DNA of 64,000 nucleotides from Flavobacterium croceum DSM 17960 (GCF_002917885.1 NZ_PQNY01000013.1:22485-86484); one strand, 5' to 3'. Positions 33,419 to 45,348 are shown, numbered from the stretch's first letter. Notes: generated by a model from the letters alone, not told the origin. Program-made: numbers and translations.

Positions 33419-34345
33419 ATGTCTGAATTATCGGTAAATCATCTTTTAGGAATTAAATATTTAAAGAAACAAGATTTAGATTTAATTTTTGATACAGCCG
33501 CACATTTTAAAGAAGTAATAAATAGACCAATAAAAAAAGTTCCATCTTTGCGCGATGTAACGATTGCTAATATTTTTTTTGAAAATAGCACCCGAACCAA
33601 ACTTTCTTTTGAATTGGCACAAAAACGACTTTCGGCAGATGTAATTAGTTTTTCTGCGGCACAATCATCTGTAAAAAAAGGAGAAACACTTATAGATACT
33701 GTAAATAATATTCTTTCGATGAAAGTAGATATGGTGGTTATGCGACATTCACACGCTGGAGCAGCTCATTTTTTGGCAAAAAATGTAAATGCAACAATTA
33801 TTAATGCGGGCGATGGAGCGCATGAGCATCCTACACAAGCATTACTAGATAGCTTTACAATTAAAGAAAAATTAGGAGAAGTTGCAGGAAAAAAAATTGT
33901 TATTGTTGGCGATATACTGCATTCGAGAGTAGCGTTGTCAAATATTTTTGCTCTAAAAATGCAAGGAGCAGAAGTAAAAGTTTGTGGACCAAAAACACTT
34001 ATTCCAAAGCATATAGAAAGTTTAGGTGTTACCGTAGAACCCAATTTAGCCAAAGCACTTCATTGGTGTGATGTAGCAAATGTATTAAGGGTTCAAAACG
34101 AAAGATTAGATGTAAATTATTTTCCTTCTACAAGAGAGTATGCTCAACAATATGGTATTACCTCAGAATTGTTGGAAACTTTAAATAAAGAAATTGTAAT
34201 TATGCACCCTGGGCCCATCAATAGAGGAGTAGAACTTACATCAGAAGTTGCCGATTCATCTCACTCTGTTATATTAGAACAAGTAGAAAATGGAGTAGCG
34301 GTGCGCATGGCAGTTATTTATCTTTTGGCGTCTAAACTAAAGTAG
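33419..34345 (+). CDS. pyrB: Aspartate carbamoyltransferase catalytic subunit
   Basis: A 308-residue ATCase catalytic chain. The carbamoyl-phosphate site is FENSTRTKLSFELA (STRT at about 55-58). The active-site 80s loop is SSVKKGETLIDT, HAGAAHF is a conserved segment, HPTQALLDSFTI forms the second part, and MHPGPINRGVEL closes the aspartate site. It catalyses the first committed step of pyrimidine synthesis. Co-occurrence with pyrR is typical. No pyrI regulatory chain is nearby, so the enzyme is probably the unregulated trimer type (inference). Confidence 0.95.
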   Translation: MSELSVNHLLGIKYLKKQDLDLIFDTAAHFKEVINRPIKKVPSLRDVTIANIFFENSTRTKLSFELAQKRLSADVISFSAAQSSVKKGETLIDTVNNILSMKVDMVVMRHSHAGAAHFLAKNVNATIINAGDGAHEHPTQALLDSFTIKEKLGEVAGKKIVIVGDILHSRVALSNIFALKMQGAEVKVCGPKTLIPKHIESLGVTVEPNLAKALHWCDVANVLRVQNERLDVNYFPSTREYAQQYGITSELLETLNKEIVIMHPGPINRGVELTSEVADSSHSVILEQVENGVAVRMAVIYLLASKLK

Positions 34346-34380
34346 AATTTGTAAATTAGCATTTTAATATTATCTGTTAA

Positions 34381-34710
34381 ATGAAAGTAGAAAAAAAGCA
34401 TCAATGTACTGTTTTAAAAGATACACAAGAACTTGTTTCTGTATTTTTAGAGAAAGTAACACATGAGTATCAAACATTTCATAATGACAATTTAGTACTC
34501 GATATTTCAAAAAAAGAGATTTCCCTCGATGACATTAAGGCATTTTTACCATTACAAAAAACACATAAAAAAAATAAAAAGTCATTGGTAATCGTAGCGT
34601 CAAACATCGATTTTAATAAAACTCCTGCTCAACTTACTGTGGTTCCAACTTTGCAAGAAGCTTTTGATATTATTGAAATGGAAGAAATAGAGCGCGATTT
34701 AGGATTTTAA
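34381..34710 (+). CDS. Small STAS-like alpha/beta protein
   Basis: A 109-residue soluble protein. The strand-helix pattern (NLVLDISKKEISLDDIKAFLPL, KKSLVIVASNIDF, VVPTLQEAFDIIEMEEIERDLGF) resembles a STAS or anti-sigma-factor-antagonist fold. The C-terminal PTLQEAFDIIEMEEIERDLGF helix is the most conserved-looking segment. No phosphorylatable Ser in a DSSG-type context is evident. It is found between pyrB and the RNase Z gene, apparently in the same transcript (gaps of 35 and 12 bp). The function is unknown. Confidence 0.6.
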   Translation: MKVEKKHQCTVLKDTQELVSVFLEKVTHEYQTFHNDNLVLDISKKEISLDDIKAFLPLQKTHKKNKKSLVIVASNIDFNKTPAQLTVVPTLQEAFDIIEMEEIERDLGF

Positions 34711-34722
34711 AATAAGTAATTT

Positions 34723-34920
34723 ATGAACCCAAAAATTATACTTTACGGCAACGCTATATTGTTGTTTTTTTTTACATTTTTACTAGCGTCACAACTTATA
34801 ATAGGTATTAAATCGGGCAATTTTGATTGGTTTAAAATCGTTTTGTTTTTTACCGCATTACTATTCTCTCTATTTACGATTGTAAAGTACGCTAAAATTA
34901 TCAATAAAGATAAATCTTGA
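34723..34920 (+). CDS. Small two-helix membrane protein
   Basis: A 65-residue protein with two hydrophobic helices (IILYGNAILLFFFTFLLASQLIIGI and FKIVLFFTALLFSLFTIVKYA) and a short charged tail. I do not recognise the family. It starts 12 bp after the STAS-like gene, and its TGA stop shares bases with the TTG start of the RNase Z gene (TTGA), so the three genes look translationally coupled. Confidence 0.6.
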   Translation: MNPKIILYGNAILLFFFTFLLASQLIIGIKSGNFDWFKIVLFFTALLFSLFTIVKYAKIINKDKS

Positions 34921-35825
34921 AAATTACAATTCTTGGCTGTTATGCCGCTACTCCGCGTACCTTTTCCAACCCAACATCGCAAGTTTTGGAGATAAAAAAT
35001 CATACTTTTTTAATAGACTGTGCAGAAGGAACACAAGTGCAATTAAGAAAAAGTAAGGTAAAGTTTTCAAAAATCAATCATGTTTTTATTTCACATTTGC
35101 ATGGCGATCATTTTTATGGGCTTATTGGTTTGATTTCAACTTTTATGCTTCTTAATAGAGAAAACGATTTGCATGTTTATGGTCCAAAAGGCATTAAAGA
35201 AATCATACTTTTACAACTTAGAGCATCGGGTTCTTATACAGGCTATAATTTGTATTTTCATGAATTGGTTTCAAAAGAATCAGAATTGTTGTTTGAAGAT
35301 GAAAAAGTTATTGTAAAAACAATTCCGTTGCAACATAGAGTCTACACGAATGGTTTTTTATTTTTAGAAAAAAATACAGAACGCAGACTTAATTTTGAAG
35401 CATTAGCAAGTTATAATATTGATAAACTATATTTTAACAAGTTTAAACAAGGAGGTGATATGGTTTTGGAAAACGGAGTAATTATTCCAAATGCTCAATT
35501 AACATTTAATCCCATTGCTCCAAAAAGTTATGCCTATTGTAGCGATACAATGTATACCGAATCTATATTACCAATTATAGAAAAAGCAACGGTATTATAC
35601 CATGAAAGTACATTTTTGGAATCTGAGAGTCATTTGTCTGATAAAACAATGCATAGTACCGCAAAACAAGCAGCACTTATAGCCAAAAAAGCACAAGTGC
35701 AGCATCTTATACTGGGGCATTATTCTACACGATACAACAATATAGAAATGTTTAAAGAAGAAGCCAATACTATTTTTCATTCTGTACATTTGGCAGATGA
35801 TGGTAAAGAGATGGAGTTTATTTAA
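34917..35825 (+). CDS. rnz: Ribonuclease Z (tRNA 3' processing), TTG start
   Basis: A 302-residue MBL-fold tRNA 3' endonuclease. It starts at TTG 34917 with MKITILGCYAATPRTF, which aligns with the usual N-terminus of the family; there is no nearby ATG in frame. The zinc motif is FISHLHGDHFYGL (HxHxDH). Further ligand motifs are YCSDTMYTE and LGHYSTRY, and the HST-type segment is MHSTAKQAALIAKKA. The enzyme cuts tRNA precursors that lack an encoded CCA end. This fits the tRNAs in this window, none of which encodes CCA. The TTG overlaps the stop of the small upstream membrane gene, implying termination-reinitiation coupling. Confidence 0.92.
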   Translation: MKITILGCYAATPRTFSNPTSQVLEIKNHTFLIDCAEGTQVQLRKSKVKFSKINHVFISHLHGDHFYGLIGLISTFMLLNRENDLHVYGPKGIKEIILLQLRASGSYTGYNLYFHELVSKESELLFEDEKVIVKTIPLQHRVYTNGFLFLEKNTERRLNFEALASYNIDKLYFNKFKQGGDMVLENGVIIPNAQLTFNPIAPKSYAYCSDTMYTESILPIIEKATVLYHESTFLESESHLSDKTMHSTAKQAALIAKKAQVQHLILGHYSTRYNNIEMFKEEANTIFHSVHLADDGKEMEFI

Positions 35826-35865
35826 ATTTGTCAATAATAGTATTTTTTAATAGCAAAAGCAAAGT

Positions 35866-38307
35866 ATGTTTTTTATAGAAGTTGTTTTACCTCTGGCTGT
35901 TGCTAAAACTTTTACATATCAAGTTTCTCAAGCAGAGTATGCTTTTGTGCAACAAGGTATGCGGGTGGCTGTGCCTTTTGGAAAAACAAAAATATATACA
36001 GCACTTATTCTCAATAAGCACCAACAAGAACCTTTGCTCTATCAAGCCAAAGAAATACATCAAATATTAGATACTGCTCCTGTTGTTACATCTATACAAA
36101 TACAGCATTGGCAATGGATTTCAGAATATTATATGTGCTCTTTAGGAAAAGTCTTTAAATGTGCTTTACCTTCGGCGTTACTATTGGAAAGTGAAACAAT
36201 TATTTACTCCAATCAAAGTGCAGAAAATTCTCAAGACCAGCTCACAGATGATGAGTTTTTAATACTAGAAGCTTTATCTTTTCAAACACAATTAAAAATT
36301 GAAGATGTAGCTTCTATCTTGCATAAAAAAAATGTTTTGCCTGTAGTACAAATTCTTATTCAGAAACAACTTATATCTGTAAAAGAAGAATTGCAAGAAC
36401 TATTTAAACCTAAACTAATTAAATACATTAAACTTCATGATAATTATGCTACCGAAACAGCATTATCAGAGCTTTTAGACACTTTAAAAGGAGCAAAGCA
36501 AAAAGAAATTATTCTGTATTATTTTCAATTAAAATCTACACAAAAAAAGCCTATTGCAGCTAGCCAAATAACCCATGTTTTACCTGCATCTACTTTGAAA
36601 ACTTTGGTAGAAAAAAACATATTTGAAGAATACTATGTTCAAGAAGATAGAGTTTCTTTTACATCGAGCAACAATGTAAATAATTTGCTGTTAAGTACTG
36701 CTCAACAGAAAGCTTATGAAGAAATAGGTAATAATTTTCAGAATAAAAATGCTGTATTATTACATGGAATTACAGCATCAGGTAAAACAGAAATTTACAT
36801 AAAACTTATTAACGATTGCTTACTGCAAAACAAACAAGTTTTATTTCTTGTTCCCGAAATCGCGCTTACCACACAACTTGTATCTCGATTAACGGCCTAT
36901 TTTGGAAATTTGGTTTCGGTATTTCATTCAAAATATTCAAATAATGAAAGGGTAGAAGTTTGGAATAATTTGCTTGCCAATTCCGACAAAAGTAAAATAA
37001 TCATAGGTGCGAGGTCGGCTCTATTTTTACCTTTTCAAGATTTAGGTTTAATTATAATAGATGAAGAACACGAACCCTCGTTTAAACAAACAGATCCAGC
37101 ACCAAGATACCACACCCGTGATGCAGCAATGGTTTTGGCTTCTAGTTACAAATCGAAAGTTTTACTAGGCTCTGCAACACCTTCTATAGAAACGTATTAC
37201 AATGCTCTTTCTGGCAAGTATGGATTGGTAACTTTATCTGAAAGGTATTCTAAAACCCCTTTACCCGAAATAGTGCTTGTAGATTTAAAAGATGCTTATT
37301 TTAGAAAAAAAATGACAGGGCATTTTAGTTCTTTATTACTAGACGAAATAGCACAATCACTTGGTTTAGGAGAACAAGTAATTTTATTCCAAAATAGAAG
37401 AGGTTTTGCACCCGTTTTAGAATGTATTACTTGTGGCCATGTTCCTCAATGTCCTAATTGCGATGTGAGTTTAACCTACCATAAGTTTAAAAATCAATTG
37501 CGTTGTCATTATTGTGGATATGCTATAGCAAAACCTACAAATTGTCATGTTTGTGCTTCGGTAGATTTGTCTACAAAAGGTTTTGGTACAGAACAAATAG
37601 AATTAGAATTGGCAGAATTGTTCCCAAATGCTAATATTAAGCGTATGGATCAAGATACAACTCGAGGTAAAAATAGTTTTGAAAACCTTATACATGCTTT
37701 TAAAAACCGTGAAATAGATGTTTTGGTTGGTACACAAATGTTGGCAAAAGGTTTAGATTTTGATAATGTATCGTTGGTTGGAATTATGAATGCAGACAAT
37801 ATGCTTTATTACCCCGATTTTAGAGCCTTTGAGCGAAGTTATCAAATGATGACGCAAGTTTCGGGTAGGGCTGGTAGAGGAGAAAAACAGGGCAAAGTAG
37901 TTATTCAAACCTACAATCCGTTACACAATATTATTCAGCAAGTAAGTAACCAAGATTATTTGGGTATGTATAAAGAGCAGTTATATGAACGTCAAATATT
38001 TAAGTATCCGCCTTATTGTAGGTTGGTAAAATTTACCCTAAAAAATCGTGATTACGAAAAACTAAAAGAAGCATCTTTTTGGTTGTATAATGTATTAAAA
38101 CAACATTTGGATATACCTGTTTTAGGGCCAGAAGAACCCGCTGTTTCCAAAATAAGAAATGAATATATACGAACAATTTTAATAAAACTACCTTATTCAA
38201 ACCAATTAATAGTTACAAAAAAAACTATTCAGAAAATTCTAAATAGTTTTGAAACAATTTCTCAATATAAATCGGTTAAAATAGCAATAAATGTAGATTT
38301 TTATTAA
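35866..38307 (+). CDS. priA: Primosomal protein N' (replication restart helicase PriA)
   Basis: An 813-residue SF2 helicase. The N-terminal 3' DNA-binding domain is followed by the helicase core with Walker A HGITASGKTEIY (about 304-315), Walker B DEEH, and motif III/IV (GSATPSIETY). Two zinc-binding Cys clusters sit inside the core (CITCGHVPQCPNCD and CHYCGYAIAKPTNCHVC). Motif V/VI regions VLVGTQMLAKGLDF and QVSGRAGRGEKQG are intact. It restarts stalled replication forks. Its TAA stop shares bases with the stop of the convergent LytTR gene (TTAA), so the two genes overlap by 4 bp. Confidence 0.95.
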   Translation: MFFIEVVLPLAVAKTFTYQVSQAEYAFVQQGMRVAVPFGKTKIYTALILNKHQQEPLLYQAKEIHQILDTAPVVTSIQIQHWQWISEYYMCSLGKVFKCALPSALLLESETIIYSNQSAENSQDQLTDDEFLILEALSFQTQLKIEDVASILHKKNVLPVVQILIQKQLISVKEELQELFKPKLIKYIKLHDNYATETALSELLDTLKGAKQKEIILYYFQLKSTQKKPIAASQITHVLPASTLKTLVEKNIFEEYYVQEDRVSFTSSNNVNNLLLSTAQQKAYEEIGNNFQNKNAVLLHGITASGKTEIYIKLINDCLLQNKQVLFLVPEIALTTQLVSRLTAYFGNLVSVFHSKYSNNERVEVWNNLLANSDKSKIIIGARSALFLPFQDLGLIIIDEEHEPSFKQTDPAPRYHTRDAAMVLASSYKSKVLLGSATPSIETYYNALSGKYGLVTLSERYSKTPLPEIVLVDLKDAYFRKKMTGHFSSLLLDEIAQSLGLGEQVILFQNRRGFAPVLECITCGHVPQCPNCDVSLTYHKFKNQLRCHYCGYAIAKPTNCHVCASVDLSTKGFGTEQIELELAELFPNANIKRMDQDTTRGKNSFENLIHAFKNREIDVLVGTQMLAKGLDFDNVSLVGIMNADNMLYYPDFRAFERSYQMMTQVSGRAGRGEKQGKVVIQTYNPLHNIIQQVSNQDYLGMYKEQLYERQIFKYPPYCRLVKFTLKNRDYEKLKEASFWLYNVLKQHLDIPVLGPEEPAVSKIRNEYIRTILIKLPYSNQLIVTKKTIQKILNSFETISQYKSVKIAINVDFY

Positions 38308-38999
38308 GATAATGATAGTGCCTTGAGTAACCCTTCTTTTTTATTTCTGCTTAATGGAATTTTTGCGTCTCCAATTTCGGCATATTTGCTGTTAAATTTT
38401 TGAACCTTGTTAATATTGATGATAAATGACTTGTGTACACGTACAAACTTATCTTTGGGCAATTCACTTTCAAAAGATTTTAGTGTAGAAAGTACAAGGT
38501 TTGAATCTTCTTCGGTAACTACTTTTATATAGTCACCATAAGCTTCAATCCATTTTATTTTATTTACGTATATCTTTAAATTTTTAAGGTTACTTTTTAT
38601 AAAAATAAAATCTCCATCATCTTCATGAATGTCATTTTTAAGCGCATATAAATCCAATGCTCTTTTTACAGCAGCATTAAAACGTTCTAAAACAATAGGC
38701 TTTTGCAAATAATCAGTAGCTTCATAGTCAAACGCCTTTACGGCATACTCTGCCTTAGAAGTGATAAATATAATTTGAGGTTTTGTTTTTAAACCATCAA
38801 TAAAATCAAATCCGCTAATAACGGGCATTTCGATATCCAAAAACACCACATCGACTTGATAAACAGTTAAACAATTTTTTGCTTCAATAGCATTAGAAAA
38901 ATCACCAATTAAATTCAAATTAGGATGATTTGTAACCAATTTAGCTATTATCATTCTTTGTAAAGAACTGTCATCTACAACTACACAATTTAATTTCAT
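38304..38999 (-). CDS. LytTR-type response regulator
   Basis: A 231-residue two-component regulator. The N-terminal receiver domain has the phosphoacceptor Asp55 in VVFLDIEMP, acidic pair Asp9-Asp10 and Lys in FITSKAEYA. The C-terminal LytTR DNA-binding domain (about 130-231) has IEAYGDYIKV and FVRVHKSFIININKVQ. No histidine kinase gene is adjacent, so its partner is elsewhere. It overlaps the priA stop. The intergenic space to rpsF (165 bp) carries its promoter region, with no clear TAnnTTTG element. Confidence 0.93.
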   Translation of the reverse strand: MKLNCVVVDDSSLQRMIIAKLVTNHPNLNLIGDFSNAIEAKNCLTVYQVDVVFLDIEMPVISGFDFIDGLKTKPQIIFITSKAEYAVKAFDYEATDYLQKPIVLERFNAAVKRALDLYALKNDIHEDDGDFIFIKSNLKNLKIYVNKIKWIEAYGDYIKVVTEEDSNLVLSTLKSFESELPKDKFVRVHKSFIININKVQKFNSKYAEIGDAKIPLSRNKKEGLLKALSLS

Positions 39000-39127
39000 G
39001 GATTATAATTTGTATTAAAACACTGTAAAAATAAAAGATAAATTTGATATTAAGTAACTTTATCGATGTTTTTTGTCGTTTGACGAATTAATACTACAAA
39101 CAATAGTGCTCGTTTAAAAAAAATGTT

Positions 39128-39135
39128 TACATTTG
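39128..39135 (+). promoter_or_regulatory. -7 element for the ribosomal protein operon
   Basis: TACATTTG, a perfect TAnnTTTG, ends 29 bp before the rpsF start. No TTG sits at the usual -33 distance. Confidence 0.5.
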
Positions 39136-39164
39136 CACCCAATTTAATATAAATAAGATTTATT

Positions 39165-39503
39165 ATGAACAATTATGAAACTGTTTTCATCTTGAATCCC
39201 GTTTTATCTGAGCAACAGGTAAAGGAAACAGTAAGCAAATTTGAGGATTTTCTTACTTCAAAAGGAGCCAAGATGGTAGCTAAAGAGGATTGGGGTCTTA
39301 AAAAAATGGCTTATGAAATCCAACACAAAAAAAGTGGCTTCTATCATTTATTTCAGTTTGAAGCAGCTGGAGATATTATTTCTTCATTTGAGACTGAATT
39401 TAGAAGAGACGAGAGAGTTATGCGTTTTTTAACAGTAACGTTAGATAAACACGCAGTATCTTGGGCAGAAAGAAGAAGAGAAAAACTAAAATCTAAAGCG
39501 TAA
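39165..39503 (+). CDS. rpsF: 30S ribosomal protein S6
   Basis: A 112-residue S6. The N-terminal [23 protein letters not shown] and [25 protein letters not shown] strands are diagnostic, with the final [18 protein letters not shown] segment. It binds 16S rRNA together with S18, whose gene follows after 5 bp. It is first gene of the classical S6-S18-L9 operon and has a TACATTTG -7 element upstream. There is no C-terminal acidic extension or glutamate tail. Confidence 0.96.
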   Translation: MNNYETVFILNPVLSEQQVKETVSKFEDFLTSKGAKMVAKEDWGLKKMAYEIQHKKSGFYHLFQFEAAGDIISSFETEFRRDERVMRFLTVTLDKHAVSWAERRREKLKSKA

Positions 39504-39508
39504 AAAGT

Positions 39509-39805
39509 ATGTCTACAATTGAGCAATCAGCAAAAGGAAAAAAAGACGGAGATATTAGATATTTAACGCCTTTAAACATTGAAACAAACAAAGCAAAAAA
39601 ATATTGTCGTTTCAAAAAATCTGGAATAAAATATGTAGATTACAAAGATCCTGATTTCTTATTGAAATTTGTAAACGAGCAAGGTAAAATACTTCCTCGT
39701 CGTTTAACAGGAACATCTTTAAAATACCAAAGAAAAGTTTCAGTAGCAATTAAAAGAGCTCGTCATTTGGCTTTAATGCCTTATGTAGCCGATTTGCTAA
39801 AATAA
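39509..39805 (+). CDS. rpsR: 30S ribosomal protein S18
   Basis: A 98-residue S18. Family landmarks are [64 protein letters not shown]. The N-terminal extension of about 20 residues is a little longer than in E. coli. It retains a Cys in YCRFKK but not the full zinc ribbon. It is the heterodimer partner of S6 on the 30S platform. It is followed by a 73 bp gap and the L9 gene. Confidence 0.96.
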   Translation: MSTIEQSAKGKKDGDIRYLTPLNIETNKAKKYCRFKKSGIKYVDYKDPDFLLKFVNEQGKILPRRLTGTSLKYQRKVSVAIKRARHLALMPYVADLLK

Positions 39806-39878
39806 TTATTAAAGAACAAGTTGTTGGTTTTCGTTTTTTTCGAAACCTAACTTCTCATATTAAAAAAGGACAACAACA

Positions 39879-40316
39879 ATGGAAATTATCTTAAAACAAG
39901 ACGTTCAAAATTTAGGATTTAAAGATGATGTAGTAACCGTAAAACCTGGTTATGGTCGTAACTTTTTAATCCCACAAGGTTTTGCAACATTAGCAACTCC
40001 ATCTGCGAAAAAAGTATTAGCAGAAAATTTAAAACAAAGAGCTTTCAAAGAGCAAAAAATTGTTAATGATGCTAAAGCTATTGCTGAAAGTTTGAAACAA
40101 TTGGATATCAAAATTACAGCAAAAGCAGGAGGTGAAAAATTATTTGGTTCTATTACAAATATAGATATCGTAGCGGCTTTAGAAAAAGCAGGTCATTCTA
40201 TAGATAGAAAATTTATTACAAGTGGTACTATTAAACGTTTAGGTAAATATAATGCTACAGTTAGACTTCATAGAGAAGTTATTGTAGATTTACCTTACGA
40301 AATTGTTGCAGAATAA
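39879..40316 (+). CDS. rplI: 50S ribosomal protein L9
   Basis: A 145-residue L9. The N-terminal domain MEIILKQDVQNLGFKDDVVTVKPGYGRNFLIPQGFATLA binds 23S rRNA. A long connecting helix and a C-terminal domain follow, including KLFGSITNIDIVAALEKAG and TIKRLGKYNATVRLHREV. Length and order are normal. A hairpin with a T run just after the stop ends the operon. Confidence 0.96.
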   Translation: MEIILKQDVQNLGFKDDVVTVKPGYGRNFLIPQGFATLATPSAKKVLAENLKQRAFKEQKIVNDAKAIAESLKQLDIKITAKAGGEKLFGSITNIDIVAALEKAGHSIDRKFITSGTIKRLGKYNATVRLHREVIVDLPYEIVAE

Positions 40317-40336
40317 GTAATAACAAAGTATATAGC

Positions 40337-40367
40337 AAAAAACTCGTCTTTATGACGAGTTTTTTTG
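40337..40367 (+). terminator. Intrinsic terminator of the S6-S18-L9 operon
   Basis: Stem AAACTCGTC/GACGAGTTT with loop TTTAT, followed by a seven-base T run. It is 20 bp after the rplI stop. Confidence 0.9.
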
Positions 40368-40385
40368 TTTACACAGAAAATATTT

Positions 40386-42873
<2,488 letters not shown>

Positions 42874-42961
42874 TGTTTCTCGGCTTGTTGTACTTAGTTT
42901 TGTGTAGTTGCCTTGTGCGTTGATAACCCAATTACTCCAAACTTTTGTTTAAGTGTCGTTG

Positions 42962-43729
42962 TTATTTGATGTATTTTTCAAACGGCATTACAAACTTCGT
43001 AATCATATCGTCTGCACGTTTTTTGGCTTGTGCTACGAAATGTTTCAAGTAAGATTTAGCCCAACTTTCCATACTTCCATTAAACGATTGGTCTAAGTCG
43101 CTAACGTGAAATTGAATTTGCATTGCGGCTGCCCAATTTATATAAAGATTACCTGGTTGTGCTTTAAACAAACAGGCGAAATGTGTGTCGTAACAAACTA
43201 ATTTATCGTTGTCCAACAGCCAATCAATTTCAAAATAGTTAATTGTAAAATCGTTAAACTCTTTGTTTTCTATCATTTTAGCACAAACTTGCGCTAACTT
43301 AAATGCAGAAATAATGTTTGGTGGTTGTGCCGATTTTGAAATATTACGAGTTTTAATGTCAATGATTTCGTAAAAACCATCTTTCACTACTAAAATGTCG
43401 GCTGTATCATTTTGTTTTTCGTCAAATGGATTTTCAATACTCCATTTGTCTGTTGCATTCTTTCCACGACTTAGTAAAAACAAAACAGTTGGCGAATTAA
43501 ATAATGCTTGTCTTGCTTGAAAACCAATTACGTTAGGATTTTTGCTAAACAGGTCATTCAAATATTCGTATTGACGAAACGTGTTTTTTGGAAATTGCTT
43601 TTTGATTTCAGCGTATACATGTTTGTCAAACGGTTCACCTGCTGCGTGTCCAGACAATGTTCCAGATAGTGGTTTAGGAACAGAAGTTCCTTTTAAATTC
43701 TTTGCTAACTTGGTATAATTTACATTCAT
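42962..43729 (-). CDS. HincII-type type II restriction endonuclease
   Basis: A 255-residue enzyme that follows HincII closely from SGTLSGHAAGEPF (about 22-34) through QYEYLNDLFSKNP and WSIENPFDEKQNDTADILVVK to NWAAAMQIQFHVSDLDQ and WAKSYLKHFVAQ. The catalytic PD-(D/E)xK residues fit HincII numbering with an offset of 3: Asp111 in TADILV, and Asp124 and Lys126 in IIDIKT. The specificity loop SKSAQPPN is also conserved. HincII cuts GTYRAC, so the same target is expected here. The start overlaps the methyltransferase stop by 4 bp (ATGA), giving coupled expression after the protective enzyme. Confidence 0.93.
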   Translation of the reverse strand: MNVNYTKLAKNLKGTSVPKPLSGTLSGHAAGEPFDKHVYAEIKKQFPKNTFRQYEYLNDLFSKNPNVIGFQARQALFNSPTVLFLLSRGKNATDKWSIENPFDEKQNDTADILVVKDGFYEIIDIKTRNISKSAQPPNIISAFKLAQVCAKMIENKEFNDFTINYFEIDWLLDNDKLVCYDTHFACLFKAQPGNLYINWAAAMQIQFHVSDLDQSFNGSMESWAKSYLKHFVAQAKKRADDMITKFVMPFEKYIK

Positions 43730-45348
43730 TTAATTTTAAAAAGTTGATTAAATAATGGATTTATTTTTGAAAACAACTTTTTGTCTTTGTTAGTCAAAAA
43801 TTGTTGAGTAATATGAGTAATAGAATTATGTATTAAAACTTCATCTTCGTTGTTCCAATCAATTTTTCTGAATGGAATACTTGCAATCGGTTTTTCTGAA
43901 AATTCAACAATATTTCCTTTTACAATTCCATTACATTTCAGCCAATCAAAAATTATTGGTTGATTGAGATAAGCCAAAATGTATTCAATACTTTCTTTGG
44001 TTTCAGATTTTTTGAAAATTGCTGTTACATCTTGTGTTGGGAAAACATCACCTTCAACGAGTGCAAAACGAAAATAATTTTTATTAGAAATTCTTTCTTT
44101 ACAAGGCACAAAAATTCTTTTATCAGGCTTGCTAAACAAATTGAAATTTCGCAAGAAAACCCATTCCCAATAATTTATTATTCGGTTGTATTGGTAGCGT
44201 TTTTCTAAATCCGTTTTGTATTTTTGAAAATGTGAATAGTAATTTGGATATGTTTTTTGAAATTCATTTTCCTCTAAACCGTCTTTGATGAAAATGTATT
44301 TGGTAATGTTTTCAGCAAAAAAAGGAATCAAATCTTTTGCTTTAACTACGTTAATTGTAGCTAATTTTTCTGCACTGTTTAGTTCGTGTCCATTTACTTG
44401 AAATGCCTTATCAAGCCCACTAACAAGTCCATTGCCGATGTCACAAACTTCGCCAATAGTCTGAAAATCAATTTTTTCTTCCTCAAAAAAACTAATTAAA
44501 GAAGTCGGATTCTGTTTTTGGCAAACAGTTTCTAGTATCTGTAATTCTTTGCGAATTTCATCACTTTGCAATATCCAACGCTCATTGGTTTTGAATTGTG
44601 AAACTTGCAAATATTCTGAGTCTTTGAATGGGATTTGATGCTGTAAATTTTTTAGTGTTTCAGAAGTAAGTTTTTTATTTGCGTAGAATTTTGCAACCTT
44701 AATACTTTGACCTCGCTCGGCACAAGATTCACCAGTTTTCTGTTTACTTTTTACAAACTTAAAAATGACAATTGATACCGTTACTTTGTCAAAAATTGGC
44801 GTTTCGTTGAAATGGTAAATTTCTTTAAAATAGCCATGTTGAACCATATAATTGCGAAGCGTTATAGAATGAGTTGTATTCATCCAATATTCAGGACATA
44901 TAAAAATCAATTGCCCATTTTCGTTTAGTAATTCAATAGATTTAAGAATGAAAATATAGAGATAGTCGCAAAGCGAATTAAAGTATTTGTTCCAAATTGG
45001 ATTTAATGAAAGTTCTTGTTTTAGTTCTTCTTCTAAATTTTTCCACCGTATATAGGGCGGATTTCCGATAATTAAATCAAACTTATCATTAATGTTTGCG
45101 GAAACAAAACTTTCGTAACGAACAAACTTAAATTCGGTTGCTAAATCTTGATCAATTTCGTAAGCTGTCAAGTTGTTGTATCCCTTTTTTTGTAAGATTT
45201 CTAAGAAAATTCCTTCGCCGCAAGAAGGTTCTAAAATTTTTGAGTTTGCAGAAATTTCAGCCAAACCAACCATAAAGTCAGCCACTACCTCTGGTGTAAA
45301 GTATTGACCAAATTTGTTTTTACTACGCTGTTTTACTGCTATTTCCAT
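43726..45348 (-). CDS. Adenine-specific DNA methyltransferase of the HincII-type system
   Basis: A 540-residue N6-adenine methyltransferase of the TaqI/Eco57I-like (gamma) class. KFGQYFTPEVVADFM (12-26) is the N-terminal motif X. ILEPSCGEGIFLE (38-50) is the SAM-binding motif I, and NPPYIRW (96-102) is catalytic motif IV with Asn96-Pro-Pro-Tyr. A target-recognition domain with YYSHFQKYKTDLEKRYQYNR, WEWVFLRNF and FVPCKERI-like segments fills the C-terminal half. It protects GTYRAC sites against the endonuclease encoded directly downstream. It is transcribed first, which suits establishment of a newly acquired system. It is inserted between ligA and a tRNA cluster, probably horizontally acquired. 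Confidence 0.92.
   Translation of the reverse strand: MEIAVKQRSKNKFGQYFTPEVVADFMVGLAEISANSKILEPSCGEGIFLEILQKKGYNNLTAYEIDQDLATEFKFVRYESFVSANINDKFDLIIGNPPYIRWKNLEEELKQELSLNPIWNKYFNSLCDYLYIFILKSIELLNENGQLIFICPEYWMNTTHSITLRNYMVQHGYFKEIYHFNETPIFDKVTVSIVIFKFVKSKQKTGESCAERGQSIKVAKFYANKKLTSETLKNLQHQIPFKDSEYLQVSQFKTNERWILQSDEIRKELQILETVCQKQNPTSLISFFEEEKIDFQTIGEVCDIGNGLVSGLDKAFQVNGHELNSAEKLATINVVKAKDLIPFFAENITKYIFIKDGLEENEFQKTYPNYYSHFQKYKTDLEKRYQYNRIINYWEWVFLRNFNLFSKPDKRIFVPCKERISNKNYFRFALVEGDVFPTQDVTAIFKKSETKESIEYILAYLNQPIIFDWLKCNGIVKGNIVEFSEKPIASIPFRKIDWNNEDEVLIHNSITHITQQFLTNKDKKLFSKINPLFNQLFKIK

Noticed and set aside
39823..39850. Hairpin between rpsR and rplI
   Set aside because: The stem is about 7 bp with a bulge and a T-only loop, with no T run after it. 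It is not convincing as terminator or as a binding site for a ribosomal protein.
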